Assembly: GCA_947499725.1 (NCBI GenBank)
Contig: CANMPK010000001.1
Span: 620,001-684,000, forward strand
Length of the DNA stretch: 64,000 nucleotides
Reading direction: 5' to 3'
Source: an uncultured Paracoccaceae bacterium
GTDB taxonomy: Bacteria > Pseudomonadota > Alphaproteobacteria > Rhodobacterales > Rhodobacteraceae
Numbering within the stretch: the stretch's first letter is position 1; every line of letters begins with the position of its first letter. The translations under genes were made by a program, and so were the position numbers. The notes beneath the pieces were generated by a model that worked only from the letters and a program-made list of their open reading frames with translations, did no database searches and was not told the origin of the DNA. Shown here piece after piece: positions 18,005-26,442 of the stretch.

Positions 18005-19043
18005 ACTTCACGTCCCAATAGACCGGATAGCCTGGATCAAACACAGTGACAGGACCGTCGCCGCTTTCGATTTTCGCAGGGAAAACAGTTGGTTTGTCAG
18101 ATTTCACCAAGGTGATTTTGTCTTGGTTCACTGGCAAGCCGTAGTGCGCAGGGCCGTTTAGAGAGGCAAAGCCTTCCAGCTTGTCCAATGCGCCTTCTTC
18201 TTCGAAGACATGCGCCAGCAGGGCCATAGTGTTGGTCGCGGTAAAGCAACCCGCGCAACCGCAGCCGCTTTCTTTCGCTGGATCAACGTGTGGCGCAGAG
18301 TCTGTGCCCAAGAAGAAACGTTTGTCGCCGGATGTCGCCGCTTCAACCAATGCCAGACGGTGGTTTTCACGTTTGGCGACGGGCAAGCAGTAGTAATGTG
18401 GCTTGATGCCGCCCGCGAGGATGTGGTTGCGGTTGATGATCAGGTGGTGGGTTGTGATCGTCGCGCTCAGATTCTTTTCATTGGATTTCGCATAGTCCAC
18501 GCCATCTTTGGTGGTGATATGTTCCATCACCACTTTGAGATCTGGGTTTGCTTTGCGGATCGGGTCTAGGACGGTTTCGATAAACACCGCTTCACGATCA
18601 AAGATGTCCACCTCGTGGTTGGTGACTTCGCCATGAATACAAAGGTTTAGGCCGATTTCAGCCATCTTATCCAAAACAGGGCGGACCTTATCAAAGTCCT
18701 TAACGCCAGAGGCTGAGTTTGTCGTGGCGCCCGCTGGATAGAGCTTGACCGCTTTGACCAGACCGCTTGCATGAGCCGCAGCAACATCTTCTGGATCTGT
18801 ATCTTCGGTCAGATAAAGCACCATCAAGGGATCAAAGCTCATGCCGTCCGGCAGAGCTGCCATGATACGGTCTTTGTAAGCTTTGGCTTGCGCGCCGGTT
18901 ACGACGGGCGGCACGAGGTTTGGCATGATGATTGCACGTTGGAAGTGACGCGCGGTTTCAGGCAAAACGGCTTGCAGCATTGCGCCATCGCGCAGGTGCA
19001 AATGCCAGTCGTCGGGGCGGGCAATTGTCAGGCTTTGTGTCAT
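18003..19043 (-). CDS. pyrC: Dihydroorotase (PyrC type)
   Basis: A zinc amidohydrolase of pyrimidine synthesis, cyclising carbamoyl-aspartate to dihydroorotate. The 346-residue length is that of the single-domain class II enzyme. The HLHLRDG metal site is at about residues 14-20, the carboxylated lysine in [13 protein letters not shown] near 100, the histidine ligands at HGEV and HIT, and the catalytic aspartate in FLGTDSAPH near 250. The gene stands alone, convergent with nothing, and ends in the dispersed repeat. Confidence 0.96.
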   Translation of the reverse strand: MTQSLTIARPDDWHLHLRDGAMLQAVLPETARHFQRAIIMPNLVPPVVTGAQAKAYKDRIMAALPDGMSFDPLMVLYLTEDTDPEDVAAAHASGLVKAVKLYPAGATTNSASGVKDFDKVRPVLDKMAEIGLNLCIHGEVTNHEVDIFDREAVFIETVLDPIRKANPDLKVVMEHITTKDGVDYAKSNEKNLSATITTHHLIINRNHILAGGIKPHYYCLPVAKRENHRLALVEAATSGDKRFFLGTDSAPHVDPAKESGCGCAGCFTATNTMALLAHVFEEEGALDKLEGFASLNGPAHYGLPVNQDKITLVKSDKPTVFPAKIESGDGPVTVFDPGYPVYWDVK

Positions 19044-19219
19044 ACTTTGCGATTACACAAGAAGCGCAGGCTGATCCAGAAGATTTGATACAGCGAAGGC
19101 CAAATTTGCTGTGCAAAATTTCTGAAACGGCGGTTTGGTCTCAAGTTGTTACCAAATGTTAACCTTAAAATTGTACGAGTTTCCAATTTTCATGTTACCC
19201 TCCACCTTAAGGAGAGTGA

Positions 19220-19612
19220 ATGGTTCAACGCGTTTTGCAAAGTTTCCGAAAACTACCGATCGCGGCCCAATGTTGGACCGCCGGTTGGGTCTTTCCCATA
19301 AACGTGGCCACGATTGGGCTGCTAGACTTGGGGCCGTATTGCCACAAGGTGATGACCTTCGCTTTGCTTGGCCTCATCGGGGTATTTGCAGTGACCTTGG
19401 CGCAAAAGGGCGTGACGCGTTTGGCTGCGTTGCCAAAGTTGATGTTTTGGACGCCGATGATCTTTTTGATCCTGATGGTCTTACTACGTTATGAACTCGA
19501 CCCGATTTATGCTTCTTTTTTGTTGGCTCTAGCGGTTACGAACCTGATCCAAGTGGTTTGGGCGTACTCTGATTGGCTTGATTGGTGGCGAGGTGATCGC
19601 AGCGTGTTGTAA
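19220..19612 (+). CDS. Small membrane protein of unknown function
   Basis: I do not recognise this 130-residue protein. It has four hydrophobic segments (about residues 20-38, 43-62, 71-88 and 93-114) and ends with a Trp-rich, charged stretch (WAYSDWLDWWRGDRS). A GGAGAG site lies just before the ATG. It is monocistronic, convergent with infC, and followed by a shared terminator. The hydrophobic pattern suggests an inner-membrane protein. Confidence 0.65.
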   Translation: MVQRVLQSFRKLPIAAQCWTAGWVFPINVATIGLLDLGPYCHKVMTFALLGLIGVFAVTLAQKGVTRLAALPKLMFWTPMIFLILMVLLRYELDPIYASFLLALAVTNLIQVVWAYSDWLDWWRGDRSVL

Positions 19613-19632
19613 GCACCAACAACTGAAAAACA

Positions 19633-19666
19633 AAAAGCCCCGGCCAAATTGGCGCGGGGCTTTTCA
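19633..19666. terminator. Bidirectional terminator between the 130-residue gene and infC
   Basis: The stem AAAAGCCCC / GGGGCTTTT with an inner GGCC/GGC(G)C pairing is flanked by A-rich sequence on one side and TTTTC on the other. It can serve both converging genes. Confidence 0.75.
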
Positions 19667-19685
19667 AATGTCATAAAGACAAAGC

Positions 19686-20231
19686 TTACTTTGGAAGAGG
19701 GCCGATCATCATGATCATTTGGCGGCCTTCCATCTTCGGCATGTTCTCTACTTTGCCAAGCTCTTTGGTGTCTTCAGCAACACGTAGCAAGAGTTCACGG
19801 CCCAAGTTCTGGTGAGCCATTTCACGACCGCGGAAGCGCAGGGTAACTTTGACTTTGTCACCTTTTTCCAAGAACTTAACCACGTTACGCATTTTGACCT
19901 CATAGTCGTGCGTATCGGTGTTCGGACGGAATTTGACTTCTTTGACCTGAATTGTTGCCTGCTTTTTACGGGCTTCAGATTCACGTTTCTGCTGTTCGTA
20001 TTTGAACTTACCATAGTCCATAATCTTACAGACAGGCGGTGTGGCATTTGGGGAAATTTCTACAAGATCCAATTCCGCTTCGGCAGCCAAAGACATTGCT
20101 TTGGCAGGCGAGACGACGCCGTGATTTTCACCTTCGGCTCCGATCAAGCGAATTTCAGGTGCACGGATGCGATCGTTGATGCGGGGGCCAGTGTCGCGCT
20201 GTGGTGGCGCGTTGTGCGGTCTGCGGGCTAT
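19686..20231 (-). CDS. infC: Translation initiation factor IF-3, ATA start codon
   Basis: IF-3 checks start-codon selection and keeps ribosomal subunits apart. The 181-residue protein runs from an ATA codon at 20231, giving (I/M)[19 protein letters not shown], the expected N-terminus. A TGA stop lies five codons upstream in frame and an AAGGA site eight bases before the ATA. No ATG, GTG or TTG fits before the conserved N-domain. A TTG at 20147 would cut off 28 conserved residues. A rare AUN start is known for infC in other bacteria and allows IF-3 to repress its own synthesis. The C-domain ends [16 protein letters not shown]. Confidence 0.93.
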   Translation of the reverse strand: MARRPHNAPPQRDTGPRINDRIRAPEIRLIGAEGENHGVVSPAKAMSLAAEAELDLVEISPNATPPVCKIMDYGKFKYEQQKRESEARKKQATIQVKEVKFRPNTDTHDYEVKMRNVVKFLEKGDKVKVTLRFRGREMAHQNLGRELLLRVAEDTKELGKVENMPKMEGRQMIMMIGPLPK

Positions 20232-20427
20232 GGTTTTGATCCTTCAATCGTTAGCAGGTTTAATGCCGTAAACTATAAGCGCCTTTGTATGACTGCAAGC
20301 TGTTAATACCTGAATATGAGCCGAATTTTCCGACTTTCCCCCTAGAAGCTTTGCCGATAGCAGGGCATTTCAAGAAAGCAAAGGGAGGCTCTGCGTTTAG
20401 CGGGCCGGATAACATCGGAGAAGTTCC

Positions 20428-21237
20428 TTGAAAAATATTATTTGGGTTGTGATTGCTGCGGCCGTGGCTGTGGTGGCCTATTTCCAGTTCGGCAAGTCTG
20501 ACGACATGGCAAAAGACGCGGCAGCTGAAATCGAAGCTCCAGCGGCGGTTGTTGAAGAAAAAGCAGAAGAAACAACGACTTCTATCGTTGGCGCTGTGAC
20601 TGACGCTGTTGAAAGCGTGAAAGAAGAAGCTGCGGAAGCGGTTGAAGCTGCGACAGACGCGGCAAGCGAAGCGGTTGAAGCAGCAACAGATGCGGCAGGC
20701 GATGCGGTTGAAGCAGCAACTGACGCAGCGGGTGATGCAGTAGACGCGGCAACTGACGCAGCGGCGGGCGCAGCAGATGCGGCGACGGATGCAGCTGCAA
20801 GTGCAGTAGAAACAGCGACAGACACTGCCGCGGCAGCAACAGATGCAGCAGCGGAAGCTGTTGAAAACGTTGCAGAAACAGCGACTGAAACGGCTGGCGA
20901 TGCAGTTGAAGCAGCAACTGATGTTGCAACAGATGCAGCAGACGCGGTGACTGAAACAGCTACGGATGCAGTTGAAGCGGTGACTGAAGAGGCAACCGAA
21001 ACAGCAACTGAAGCGGCAACTGACGCAGCGGTAGAAGCTGTGACTGAAGACGCCTCTGTTCTGGATCTGCTGTCCACAGACGGTTTTGATCTGGGTAAAG
21101 TCACTGATTTGATTGACAATTCCAGCGTTGGCGATCTGCAAAAAACGGCGCTGAAAGCCGCGATCACAAAGGCACAGGAAAACCCTGAGCTGCTGCAATC
21201 TGCACTAGAGCAGGTGAAGGCGGCACTGGGTCTGTAA
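20428..21237 (+). CDS. Membrane-anchored protein with 11-residue Ala/Thr/Asp/Glu repeats
   Basis: A 269-residue protein with an N-terminal membrane helix (about residues 3-19), then about 150 residues of near-repeats of an 11-residue unit of the kind EAVEAATDAAG. It ends in a 60-residue C-terminal domain (DASVLDLLSTDGFDLGKV... to the end). The repeats form an acidic, amphipathic 11-mer helix pattern like LEA proteins and apolipoproteins. It starts at TTG (20428) with a GGAG site eight bases upstream. Function unknown; membrane-surface or stress-related roles are only analogies. A terminator follows. Confidence 0.75.
   Translation: MKNIIWVVIAAAVAVVAYFQFGKSDDMAKDAAAEIEAPAAVVEEKAEETTTSIVGAVTDAVESVKEEAAEAVEAATDAASEAVEAATDAAGDAVEAATDAAGDAVDAATDAAAGAADAATDAAASAVETATDTAAAATDAAAEAVENVAETATETAGDAVEAATDVATDAADAVTETATDAVEAVTEEATETATEAATDAAVEAVTEDASVLDLLSTDGFDLGKVTDLIDNSSVGDLQKTALKAAITKAQENPELLQSALEQVKAALGL
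20637..20780 (+). repeat. 33-base coding repeats within the Ala/Thr-rich gene
   Basis: Consecutive 33-base units (for example GCGGTTGAAGCAGCAACAGA then GCGGTTGAAGCAGCAACTGA) encode the 11-residue protein repeats. Similarity at DNA level points to recent duplication within the gene. Confidence 0.7.
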
Positions 21238-21261
21238 TTAAAACCCAATCCATTTTAAGAC

Positions 21262-21299
21262 GCCGCGTCCCTGTCCGTGGGGCGCGGCATTTATTTTTT
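21262..21299 (+). terminator. Terminator after the repeat protein gene
   Basis: The stem GCCGCG-T-CCC / GGG-G-CGCGGC around a TGTCCGT loop is followed by ATTTATTTTTT. Confidence 0.8.
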
Positions 21300-21316
21300 G
21301 GTAATGTGACAATTGG

Positions 21317-21340
21317 TACATTTCACCAACTGAAATGTAC
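21317..21340. promoter_or_regulatory. 10-base inverted repeat, candidate operator upstream of the VOC gene
   Basis: GTACATTTCA and TGAAATGTAC form a perfect 10-base-pair inverted repeat with a five-base spacer (CCAAC), flanked by AATTG and AATT. It lies about 104 bases before the VOC gene start and after the upstream terminator. Lack of a following T-run argues against a terminator. Confidence 0.45.
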
Positions 21341-21443
21341 AATTCCCGAAACTCCCCTATAGACCCAGCGCACGTACCTGTTAGGCTTTGTTAAGCCTTA
21401 TGCCGCTAAGTGGTTCACAAGGCGCATTTTTCGGGAGGCTTTG

Positions 21444-21797
21444 ATGAGCGTAAAGCGAATTACCGTTGATATCCAAACCCACGATGTGGCGGCCTTACAA
21501 AGCTTTTACGAAACCGTGTTTGGCTTAAGTTCCGTGATGAACATGGGATGGGTTGCGACCATGGCCAACGGGCAGACCGCGCCTATTCAGGTGACTTTGG
21601 CCGAAGAGGGTGGCTCTGGCGCGCCGATGCCGGACTTGTCGATCGAGGTTGAGGATGTGGACGCCATCCATGCCAAGGTTTTGGCACTGGGGCATGACAT
21701 TGAATATGCGCTGACCGATGAGCCATGGCAGGTGCGCCGGTTCTTTTTGCGCGATCCAGCGGGCAAGTTGATCAATGTGTTGTCGCATGTGGGGTAG
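21444..21797 (+). CDS. VOC-family (glyoxalase/dioxygenase fold) protein
   Basis: The 117-residue protein has the beta-alpha-beta-beta-beta pattern of the vicinal-oxygen-chelate fold: VKRITVDIQTHDVAALQSFY at the start and WQVRRFFLRDPAGKLINVLSH at the end. The typical metal residues are only partly present, and the first position is ITVDIQT instead of a histidine. Substrate not predictable. The start at 21444 has a GGGAGG site eight bases upstream; TTG at 21441 is less likely. A palindrome lies upstream (21317-21340). Confidence 0.8.
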   Translation: MSVKRITVDIQTHDVAALQSFYETVFGLSSVMNMGWVATMANGQTAPIQVTLAEEGGSGAPMPDLSIEVEDVDAIHAKVLALGHDIEYALTDEPWQVRRFFLRDPAGKLINVLSHVG

Positions 21798-21885
21798 GGC
21801 GCAGGTTTAGTGAATGACAACTAGAGCCCAATTTAACCGAAGCGGCAGCATGCTCCAAAGTCTGAAGTACTAGCTCAACTTGAAT

Positions 21886-22257
21886 TCAGGTACCGTTCTT
21901 TTCGTAGGCTTCAAATAGGTCTGTAACGAGCACACCGTTTATCTTCATTCCGGATAGATCGGCATCTTCGATTTCGACGTTGGTTAGCCTGGCTTGCGAA
22001 ATGGATACTCCGGACAAGTTTGCATCGCTGATTGTCGTTCCCGATAGGTTCACATTTTTGAACGTGGAATCTCCGAGATTTACGTCGTCAAAACTTGCCG
22101 CTGCAAGGTTTGTATCTTTGAAGGTGGCATTGCTCAAAACCGCGTAGAAACTCGCTCTTTCAAGATTAACGCCGTCAAACTGCACCGCCACCATATTGGC
22201 ACGTTCATAGCGAGTACCGGATAAATCAGGGCCGTCGAATGGGTTGCTAGAATTCAT
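21886..22257 (-). CDS. Pentapeptide-repeat protein
   Basis: The 123-residue protein consists almost entirely of pentapeptide repeats of the A(D/N)LXX kind (for example FDGVNLERASF, FKNVNLSGTTI, DANLSGVSIS, EDADLSGMKI). These build a right-handed quadrilateral beta helix. No signal peptide or membrane helix is visible. Start 22257 is chosen because of a GGAG site 11 bases upstream; a start at 22431 would add 58 unrelated residues and overlap the divergent gene. Known relatives include DNA-gyrase-protecting proteins, but no function can be assigned. Confidence 0.8.
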   Translation of the reverse strand: MNSSNPFDGPDLSGTRYERANMVAVQFDGVNLERASFYAVLSNATFKDTNLAAASFDDVNLGDSTFKNVNLSGTTISDANLSGVSISQARLTNVEIEDADLSGMKINGVLVTDLFEAYEKNGT

Positions 22258-22475
22258 CGAAAATCTCCAAGCGGATATCACTTTCAGAAAACCTATCACA
22301 CATTTATGGATGTGGAAAAGCGGCGGAGCTGGCATTGGTTCAACCGCAGCGAATTGGTGCTTCGTCCGCAGATCGGCTTTTAAATCTTTAGCATTCTCGT
22401 AAATCACAAACCCATTAGAACTTGTCGACAAACTGCTTTAGAGAGGTCGCATGCGAAAGGATCTGTCCCATCACT

Positions 22476-23045
22476 TTGTTTGACCTAAATACGCTAACGC
22501 CTGCGCATCAAGAGGTGGTTAAAGCGACCCGTCAGTGGCTTGATGAGATGGTGGTGGGCCTTAATCTGTGCCCGTTTTCTTCGAGCGTTATTGCGCGGGA
22601 TCAGGTGGTTTATGCGGTTTGTGATGACGCAGATGATGCTGCGTTTCAGGCGTTTTTTCTGGATGAATTGCAGCGTTTACTGAGCGCGAGTGAAAACGAT
22701 ATTGCCACAAGCTTATTGATGTTTCCCAAGGGGCTTGAGGCGTTTGAGGATTATCTTGATGTGCTGGATTGGTTTCAGCAACTGCTCGAGCAGGCGGAGC
22801 TGACAGAGCAGGTGCAGCTCGCGTCTTTTCATCCGCAGTATCAGTTTGACGGTGTTGAGGCCGATGATCTGAGCCATTTCACCAATCGCGCGCCTTATCC
22901 TACGGTGCATTTGTTGCGGCAGGATCAGATGACCAAGGTGCTGGCGCATGTGGCAGACCCTGATCAAATTTATCTGGATAATATCGAGACATTGAAGAGG
23001 CTTGGCCGCAAAAAGGTAGAGACACTATGCCCCTGGGGGGCATAG
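22476..23045 (+). CDS. DUF1415 family protein
   Basis: The 189-residue reading shows the DUF1415 hallmark WLDEMVVGLNLCPFSSSV near the N-terminus and the later LASFHPQYQFDG and FTNRAPYPTVHLLRQ motifs. Function is unknown. The start is uncertain. TTG at 22476 gives a normal-length N-terminus, with AAGG 15 bases upstream, while a TTG at 22422 would add 18 unsupported residues. No in-frame ATG lies before the conserved region. It is convergent with the ABC exporter gene, whose stop lies 16 bases away. Confidence 0.8.
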   Translation: MFDLNTLTPAHQEVVKATRQWLDEMVVGLNLCPFSSSVIARDQVVYAVCDDADDAAFQAFFLDELQRLLSASENDIATSLLMFPKGLEAFEDYLDVLDWFQQLLEQAELTEQVQLASFHPQYQFDGVEADDLSHFTNRAPYPTVHLLRQDQMTKVLAHVADPDQIYLDNIETLKRLGRKKVETLCPWGA

Positions 23046-23061
23046 GTTTTGTGTTTGCGGA

Positions 23062-24915
23062 TCATTCGCCTTCGGTGTCGATGAAGCCGTCGGATTGGCG
23101 GCTCCAGAAGCTGGCGTAGAGGCCGGAGCGTTTTATCAGCTCTTCGTGGGTGCCTTCTTCGATAATCTTGCCTTGGTCCATGACGATGATGCGGTCCATA
23201 CGGGCGATGGTCGAGAGGCGGTGGGCCACAGCGATCACGGTTTTGTCTTCCATCACATCGATCAGGGATTTCTGGATGTCGGCTTCGACTTCGCTGTCCA
23301 GCGCGCTGGTGGCTTCGTCGAGGATCAGGATCGGGGCGTTTTTCAGGATGACGCGGGCCAGAGCTACGCGTTGGCGTTGGCCACCTGATAGTTTCACGCC
23401 GCGCTCGCCGACGTGGGCGTCGTAGCCGGTGCGGCCTTTGTTGTCTTTCAGGCCGGTGATGAAGTCATGGGCGTGGGCCTTTTGGGTGACGGCTGTGAGG
23501 GCGGCTTCGGAGACATCTGTGCGGCCGAGCAGGATGTTGTCTTTCACAGAGCGGTTCAGCAGCGAGGCTTGTTGGGCGACCATGCCGATGGCGGCGCGCA
23601 GGCTGTCTTGGTCGACTTTGCGGATGTCTTGGCCGTCGATTTCGATGGCGCCGCTCTCGGCTTCGAAGAAGCGCAGGATCAAGTTGACGAGCGTGGATTT
23701 GCCCGCGCCGGAGCGGCCGACGAGGCCGATTTTCTCGCCCGGTTTGATGGTGAGGGAGATGCCATTCAGCCCGCCTGCGCCGTGGCCGTAGTGGTGGGTT
23801 AAGTCTTTGATTTCAATCGCGCCTTCGGAGATTTTCAGCTCTGGCGCGGTTGGGTCAACGGGGATGGCGAGGGGCTGGCCGATGGTTTTCAGCGCTTCTT
23901 TCAAAGAGCCGATGCGGTTGAAGACCCACCAGACGGAATCCAAGATCCAATCGGCCATGGTGGTGATGCGCAGGGCCAAGGCGATGGCGGCAGAGACGAG
24001 GCCGATGGTGGCGGCGTCGACGGACCAGAGCCAGATGCCGTAGCCGATGAAACCGATCATGACGACCGCTTCGAGCAAGACCAGAGATGTGAATAAGCCC
24101 ACGCCGATTTGGCGGGCGATAAACAGGGTCTGGCGGGTGTCTTCGAGGCGGTTTCTTTGTTCGGTGGCGATGTGTTCTTTAGGAGAGAACAGCTTGAGTG
24201 TTTCAAAGTTGCTGAAGCTGTCGACCACTGTGCCGACAAGCGCGGATTTGGCGGCTTGGAAGTTTTGCTGGGCGTTCACCATATGGGGGATCACCATGGT
24301 GAGGATGCCGATGTAGAGCGCGAGCCACAGGAACAGGGGCAGGGCGAGCAGAATGTCGGTGTCGGCCATCAGGATGACGACGCCGATCATATAGACGAGG
24401 CCAAAGGCCACGGCTTTAAGGCCCGCGTGGATGGAGTCTGTGAGGTGGTTGCCGATGTCTACGAGGCGGCCAGAGGTACGGCCTGTCAGGTCTTCTTGGA
24501 ACCAACCCACGGATTGCTTGAGCAGGTGATCGTAAGCACGCCAGCGTACCAGCGTGGCGGTGTTACATTGGAAAGAGATATCGTTGATCGCCATATGCAG
24601 GAAATGGGCGATTGGGCGGATGAATAGGATGATAAAGCCCGCGAAAAGCAGTTTCGGGCCTTGGGCTTGCCAAAACCCTTCGGTGCCGTGGTCGGCCAGC
24701 ATGTCGATGATTTGGCCGGCAAAAGCGATCAGCCAGACCTCGATCGAGGCGGCGAGAACTGTGAAAATCAAGCTGAGGGTGATGACCTTGCGCATCGGGT
24801 AAAGGTGCGAGCGCACATAGGGCCAGACCTCTTTTTCGGGCGGCTTACCGGACAGCGTGTAAGGGTCTGCGGCGTTGAGGAAGAGCTTTGTCACGCGATC
24901 ATATAGGGCATTCAT
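23062..24915 (-). CDS. ABC exporter, fused permease and ATPase
   Basis: A 617-residue half-transporter. Six membrane helices lie in about residues 40-330, then an ATPase domain with Walker A GRSGAGKSTLVN (about 410-421), signature LSGGQRQRVALARV (about 520) and Walker B ILILDEATSALD. It should act as a homodimer or with another half. Substrate is unknown; the family includes lipid and drug exporters. The ATG has a perfect AAGGAGG site eight bases upstream. Confidence 0.92.
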   Translation of the reverse strand: MNALYDRVTKLFLNAADPYTLSGKPPEKEVWPYVRSHLYPMRKVITLSLIFTVLAASIEVWLIAFAGQIIDMLADHGTEGFWQAQGPKLLFAGFIILFIRPIAHFLHMAINDISFQCNTATLVRWRAYDHLLKQSVGWFQEDLTGRTSGRLVDIGNHLTDSIHAGLKAVAFGLVYMIGVVILMADTDILLALPLFLWLALYIGILTMVIPHMVNAQQNFQAAKSALVGTVVDSFSNFETLKLFSPKEHIATEQRNRLEDTRQTLFIARQIGVGLFTSLVLLEAVVMIGFIGYGIWLWSVDAATIGLVSAAIALALRITTMADWILDSVWWVFNRIGSLKEALKTIGQPLAIPVDPTAPELKISEGAIEIKDLTHHYGHGAGGLNGISLTIKPGEKIGLVGRSGAGKSTLVNLILRFFEAESGAIEIDGQDIRKVDQDSLRAAIGMVAQQASLLNRSVKDNILLGRTDVSEAALTAVTQKAHAHDFITGLKDNKGRTGYDAHVGERGVKLSGGQRQRVALARVILKNAPILILDEATSALDSEVEADIQKSLIDVMEDKTVIAVAHRLSTIARMDRIIVMDQGKIIEEGTHEELIKRSGLYASFWSRQSDGFIDTEGE

Positions 24916-24994
24916 AAGCTAACCTCCTTAAATGACTTCAAGGTATAGGCGCATTTTGACAAATGCCAATATGAGATCTGACATATTTGGACAA

Positions 24995-25030
24995 ATAAAA
25001 AGGCCACCTGCGCGGGGCAGATGGCCTTTG
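24995..25030 (-). terminator. Terminator after the ferredoxin-NADP reductase gene
   Basis: On the minus strand AAAGGCCATCTGC / GCAGGTGGCCTTT pairs with one G-T mismatch around a CCCC-like loop and is followed by TTTATTTG. It closes the sulfate assimilation operon. Confidence 0.75.
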
Positions 25031-25050
25031 GACGTGTTATGTATTGAACC

Positions 25051-25893
25051 TTAGTCCAAGAAGGCTTTTTCGACCACGTAATGCGCAGGCTTAGAGTTTG
25101 CGCCTTCTTCCAGACCGTATGTGTTTTCAAATAGGTCTTTCAGTTCGAGGTTGAACGCCATGTTGCCACAGATCATCGCGCGATCTGTATCTGGGTTCAG
25201 TGGTTCTACACCCAAGTCTTCGAAGGCTTCGCCAGAGCGCATCAGGTCTGTGATGCGGCCCATTTTTGGGCTCTCTTCGCGGGTTGTGGTTGGGTAGTAT
25301 TTGATCTTCTTCCAGAAGTCTTCGCCGATCACTTCGTTCAGCAATTCGTCTGTTTTCAGGCTTTCGATGAGTTCTGCACCGTAGACCAGCTCGCCGGCTT
25401 CGCGGCATGTGTGGGTGATGATGATCTCGTCGAACTTTTCGTAAGTTTCTGGCTCGCGCAGCAGGGATGCGAAAGGCGCGAAACCTGTGCCGGTTGCGAA
25501 GAACCAGATGCGTTTGCCTGGGATCAGCGCGTCATGCACCAATGTGCCAACTGGCTTTGGACGCAGGATGATCTGGTCGCCTTCTTTGATGTGCTGCAGC
25601 TTGGAGGTCAGCGGGCCGTCTTGCACTTTGATGGAATAGAACTCCATCTCCTCGTCCCAAGATGGGGAAGCGATAGAGTAGGCGCGCAGCAGTGGCTTTT
25701 GCTTACCAGTCTCTGGGTGCGGATCACCCATCAGGCCGATCATAACGAATTCGCCAGAGCGGAAACGCAGGGACGCAGGACGCGTGCAGCGGAAAGAGAA
25801 CAGACGGTCTGTCCAGTGTTTAACTTCGGTCACTGTCTGCGCGTCTGGCAGGACAGGTGTCTTCGGGGCTTCTACAGCAGTTGCTTCAGTCAC
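25051..25893 (-). CDS. fpr: Ferredoxin-NADP(+) reductase
   Basis: A flavoprotein exchanging electrons between NADPH and ferredoxin or flavodoxin, 280 residues. FAD-binding motif LLRAYSIASPSWDEE (about residues 73-87) and the NADP-binding FFATGTGFAPFASLLREPE (about 129-147) are clear. It starts at GTG (25893); a TGA stop four codons upstream in frame excludes alternatives. As last gene of the operon it may feed electrons to the sulfite and APS reductases; that link is inferred from place. Confidence 0.93.
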   Translation of the reverse strand: MTEATAVEAPKTPVLPDAQTVTEVKHWTDRLFSFRCTRPASLRFRSGEFVMIGLMGDPHPETGKQKPLLRAYSIASPSWDEEMEFYSIKVQDGPLTSKLQHIKEGDQIILRPKPVGTLVHDALIPGKRIWFFATGTGFAPFASLLREPETYEKFDEIIITHTCREAGELVYGAELIESLKTDELLNEVIGEDFWKKIKYYPTTTREESPKMGRITDLMRSGEAFEDLGVEPLNPDTDRAMICGNMAFNLELKDLFENTYGLEEGANSKPAHYVVEKAFLD

Positions 25894-26022
25894 AGCGGTT
25901 GCTCATCTCATCAAAAACATGTCGGGCGGAATTGTCCGCCCTTCATGTAACAGTTTCTATACAGTGCGAAAGGGCCAATTTGGTCATGGCTGACATGACC
26001 AAGCTTCATGGCCTCGCGCGGC

Positions 26023-26442
26023 TTAAGCTTTCGCGCGCAGACGCGATTGGTAATCGTGGGCTTTCCAATCTGCGCGGAAAAGCCATTGATCTTCGGGCTG
26101 GCGTGCGGCGAGCTCTTCGGAAATTTCGACTTCGTCAAAACCGCAGCGGCGGGCCATTGCGTATTGATCAGCGATCACGTGACCCTTGGCGCGCAAGCGG
26201 CCTTTGTAGCCCATCAGGCGCAATTGGCGCGCGATGGTGAAGCCACGGCCATCAGAGGCCGCAGGGAAATCCACGCGGATCATTTGCGCGGTTTCCACAA
26301 AGCCTTTCAGCGTGGCTGGGTCTGTGTCAGAGGCCACATCCAAGGATGTGATGTCGTTTGCGGCGTCTGTGTCAAACTCGGCCACGAAACCATGTGTCCA
26401 GTCGTCGGCAGCAAAGCCGGTATCTGTGATAATTACAGTCAT
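26023..26442 (-). CDS. DUF934 family protein of the sulfate assimilation operon
   Basis: The 139-residue protein belongs to DUF934, commonly next to sulfite reductase and cysH in proteobacteria and annotated as an oxidoreductase-associated protein. It has the conserved ASDTDPATLKGFVETAQMIR-type region, IARQLRLMGYKGRLRAKGHV and QYAMARRCGFDEVEIS. The biochemical role is not settled. It overlaps cysH by four bases (ATGA). Confidence 0.85.
   Translation of the reverse strand: MTVIITDTGFAADDWTHGFVAEFDTDAANDITSLDVASDTDPATLKGFVETAQMIRVDFPAASDGRGFTIARQLRLMGYKGRLRAKGHVIADQYAMARRCGFDEVEISEELAARQPEDQWLFRADWKAHDYQSRLRAKA

Noticed and set aside
20637-20780. Tandem 33-base repeats resembling a CRISPR array
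   Set aside because: There are no spacers; the units are contiguous coding repeats in a single frame, and no cas genes are present.
20478-21248. 256-residue minus-strand Ser/Ala/Thr-rich ORF opposite the repeat protein
   Set aside because: It is the antisense image of the 11-residue-repeat gene; low complexity keeps it open in this frame.
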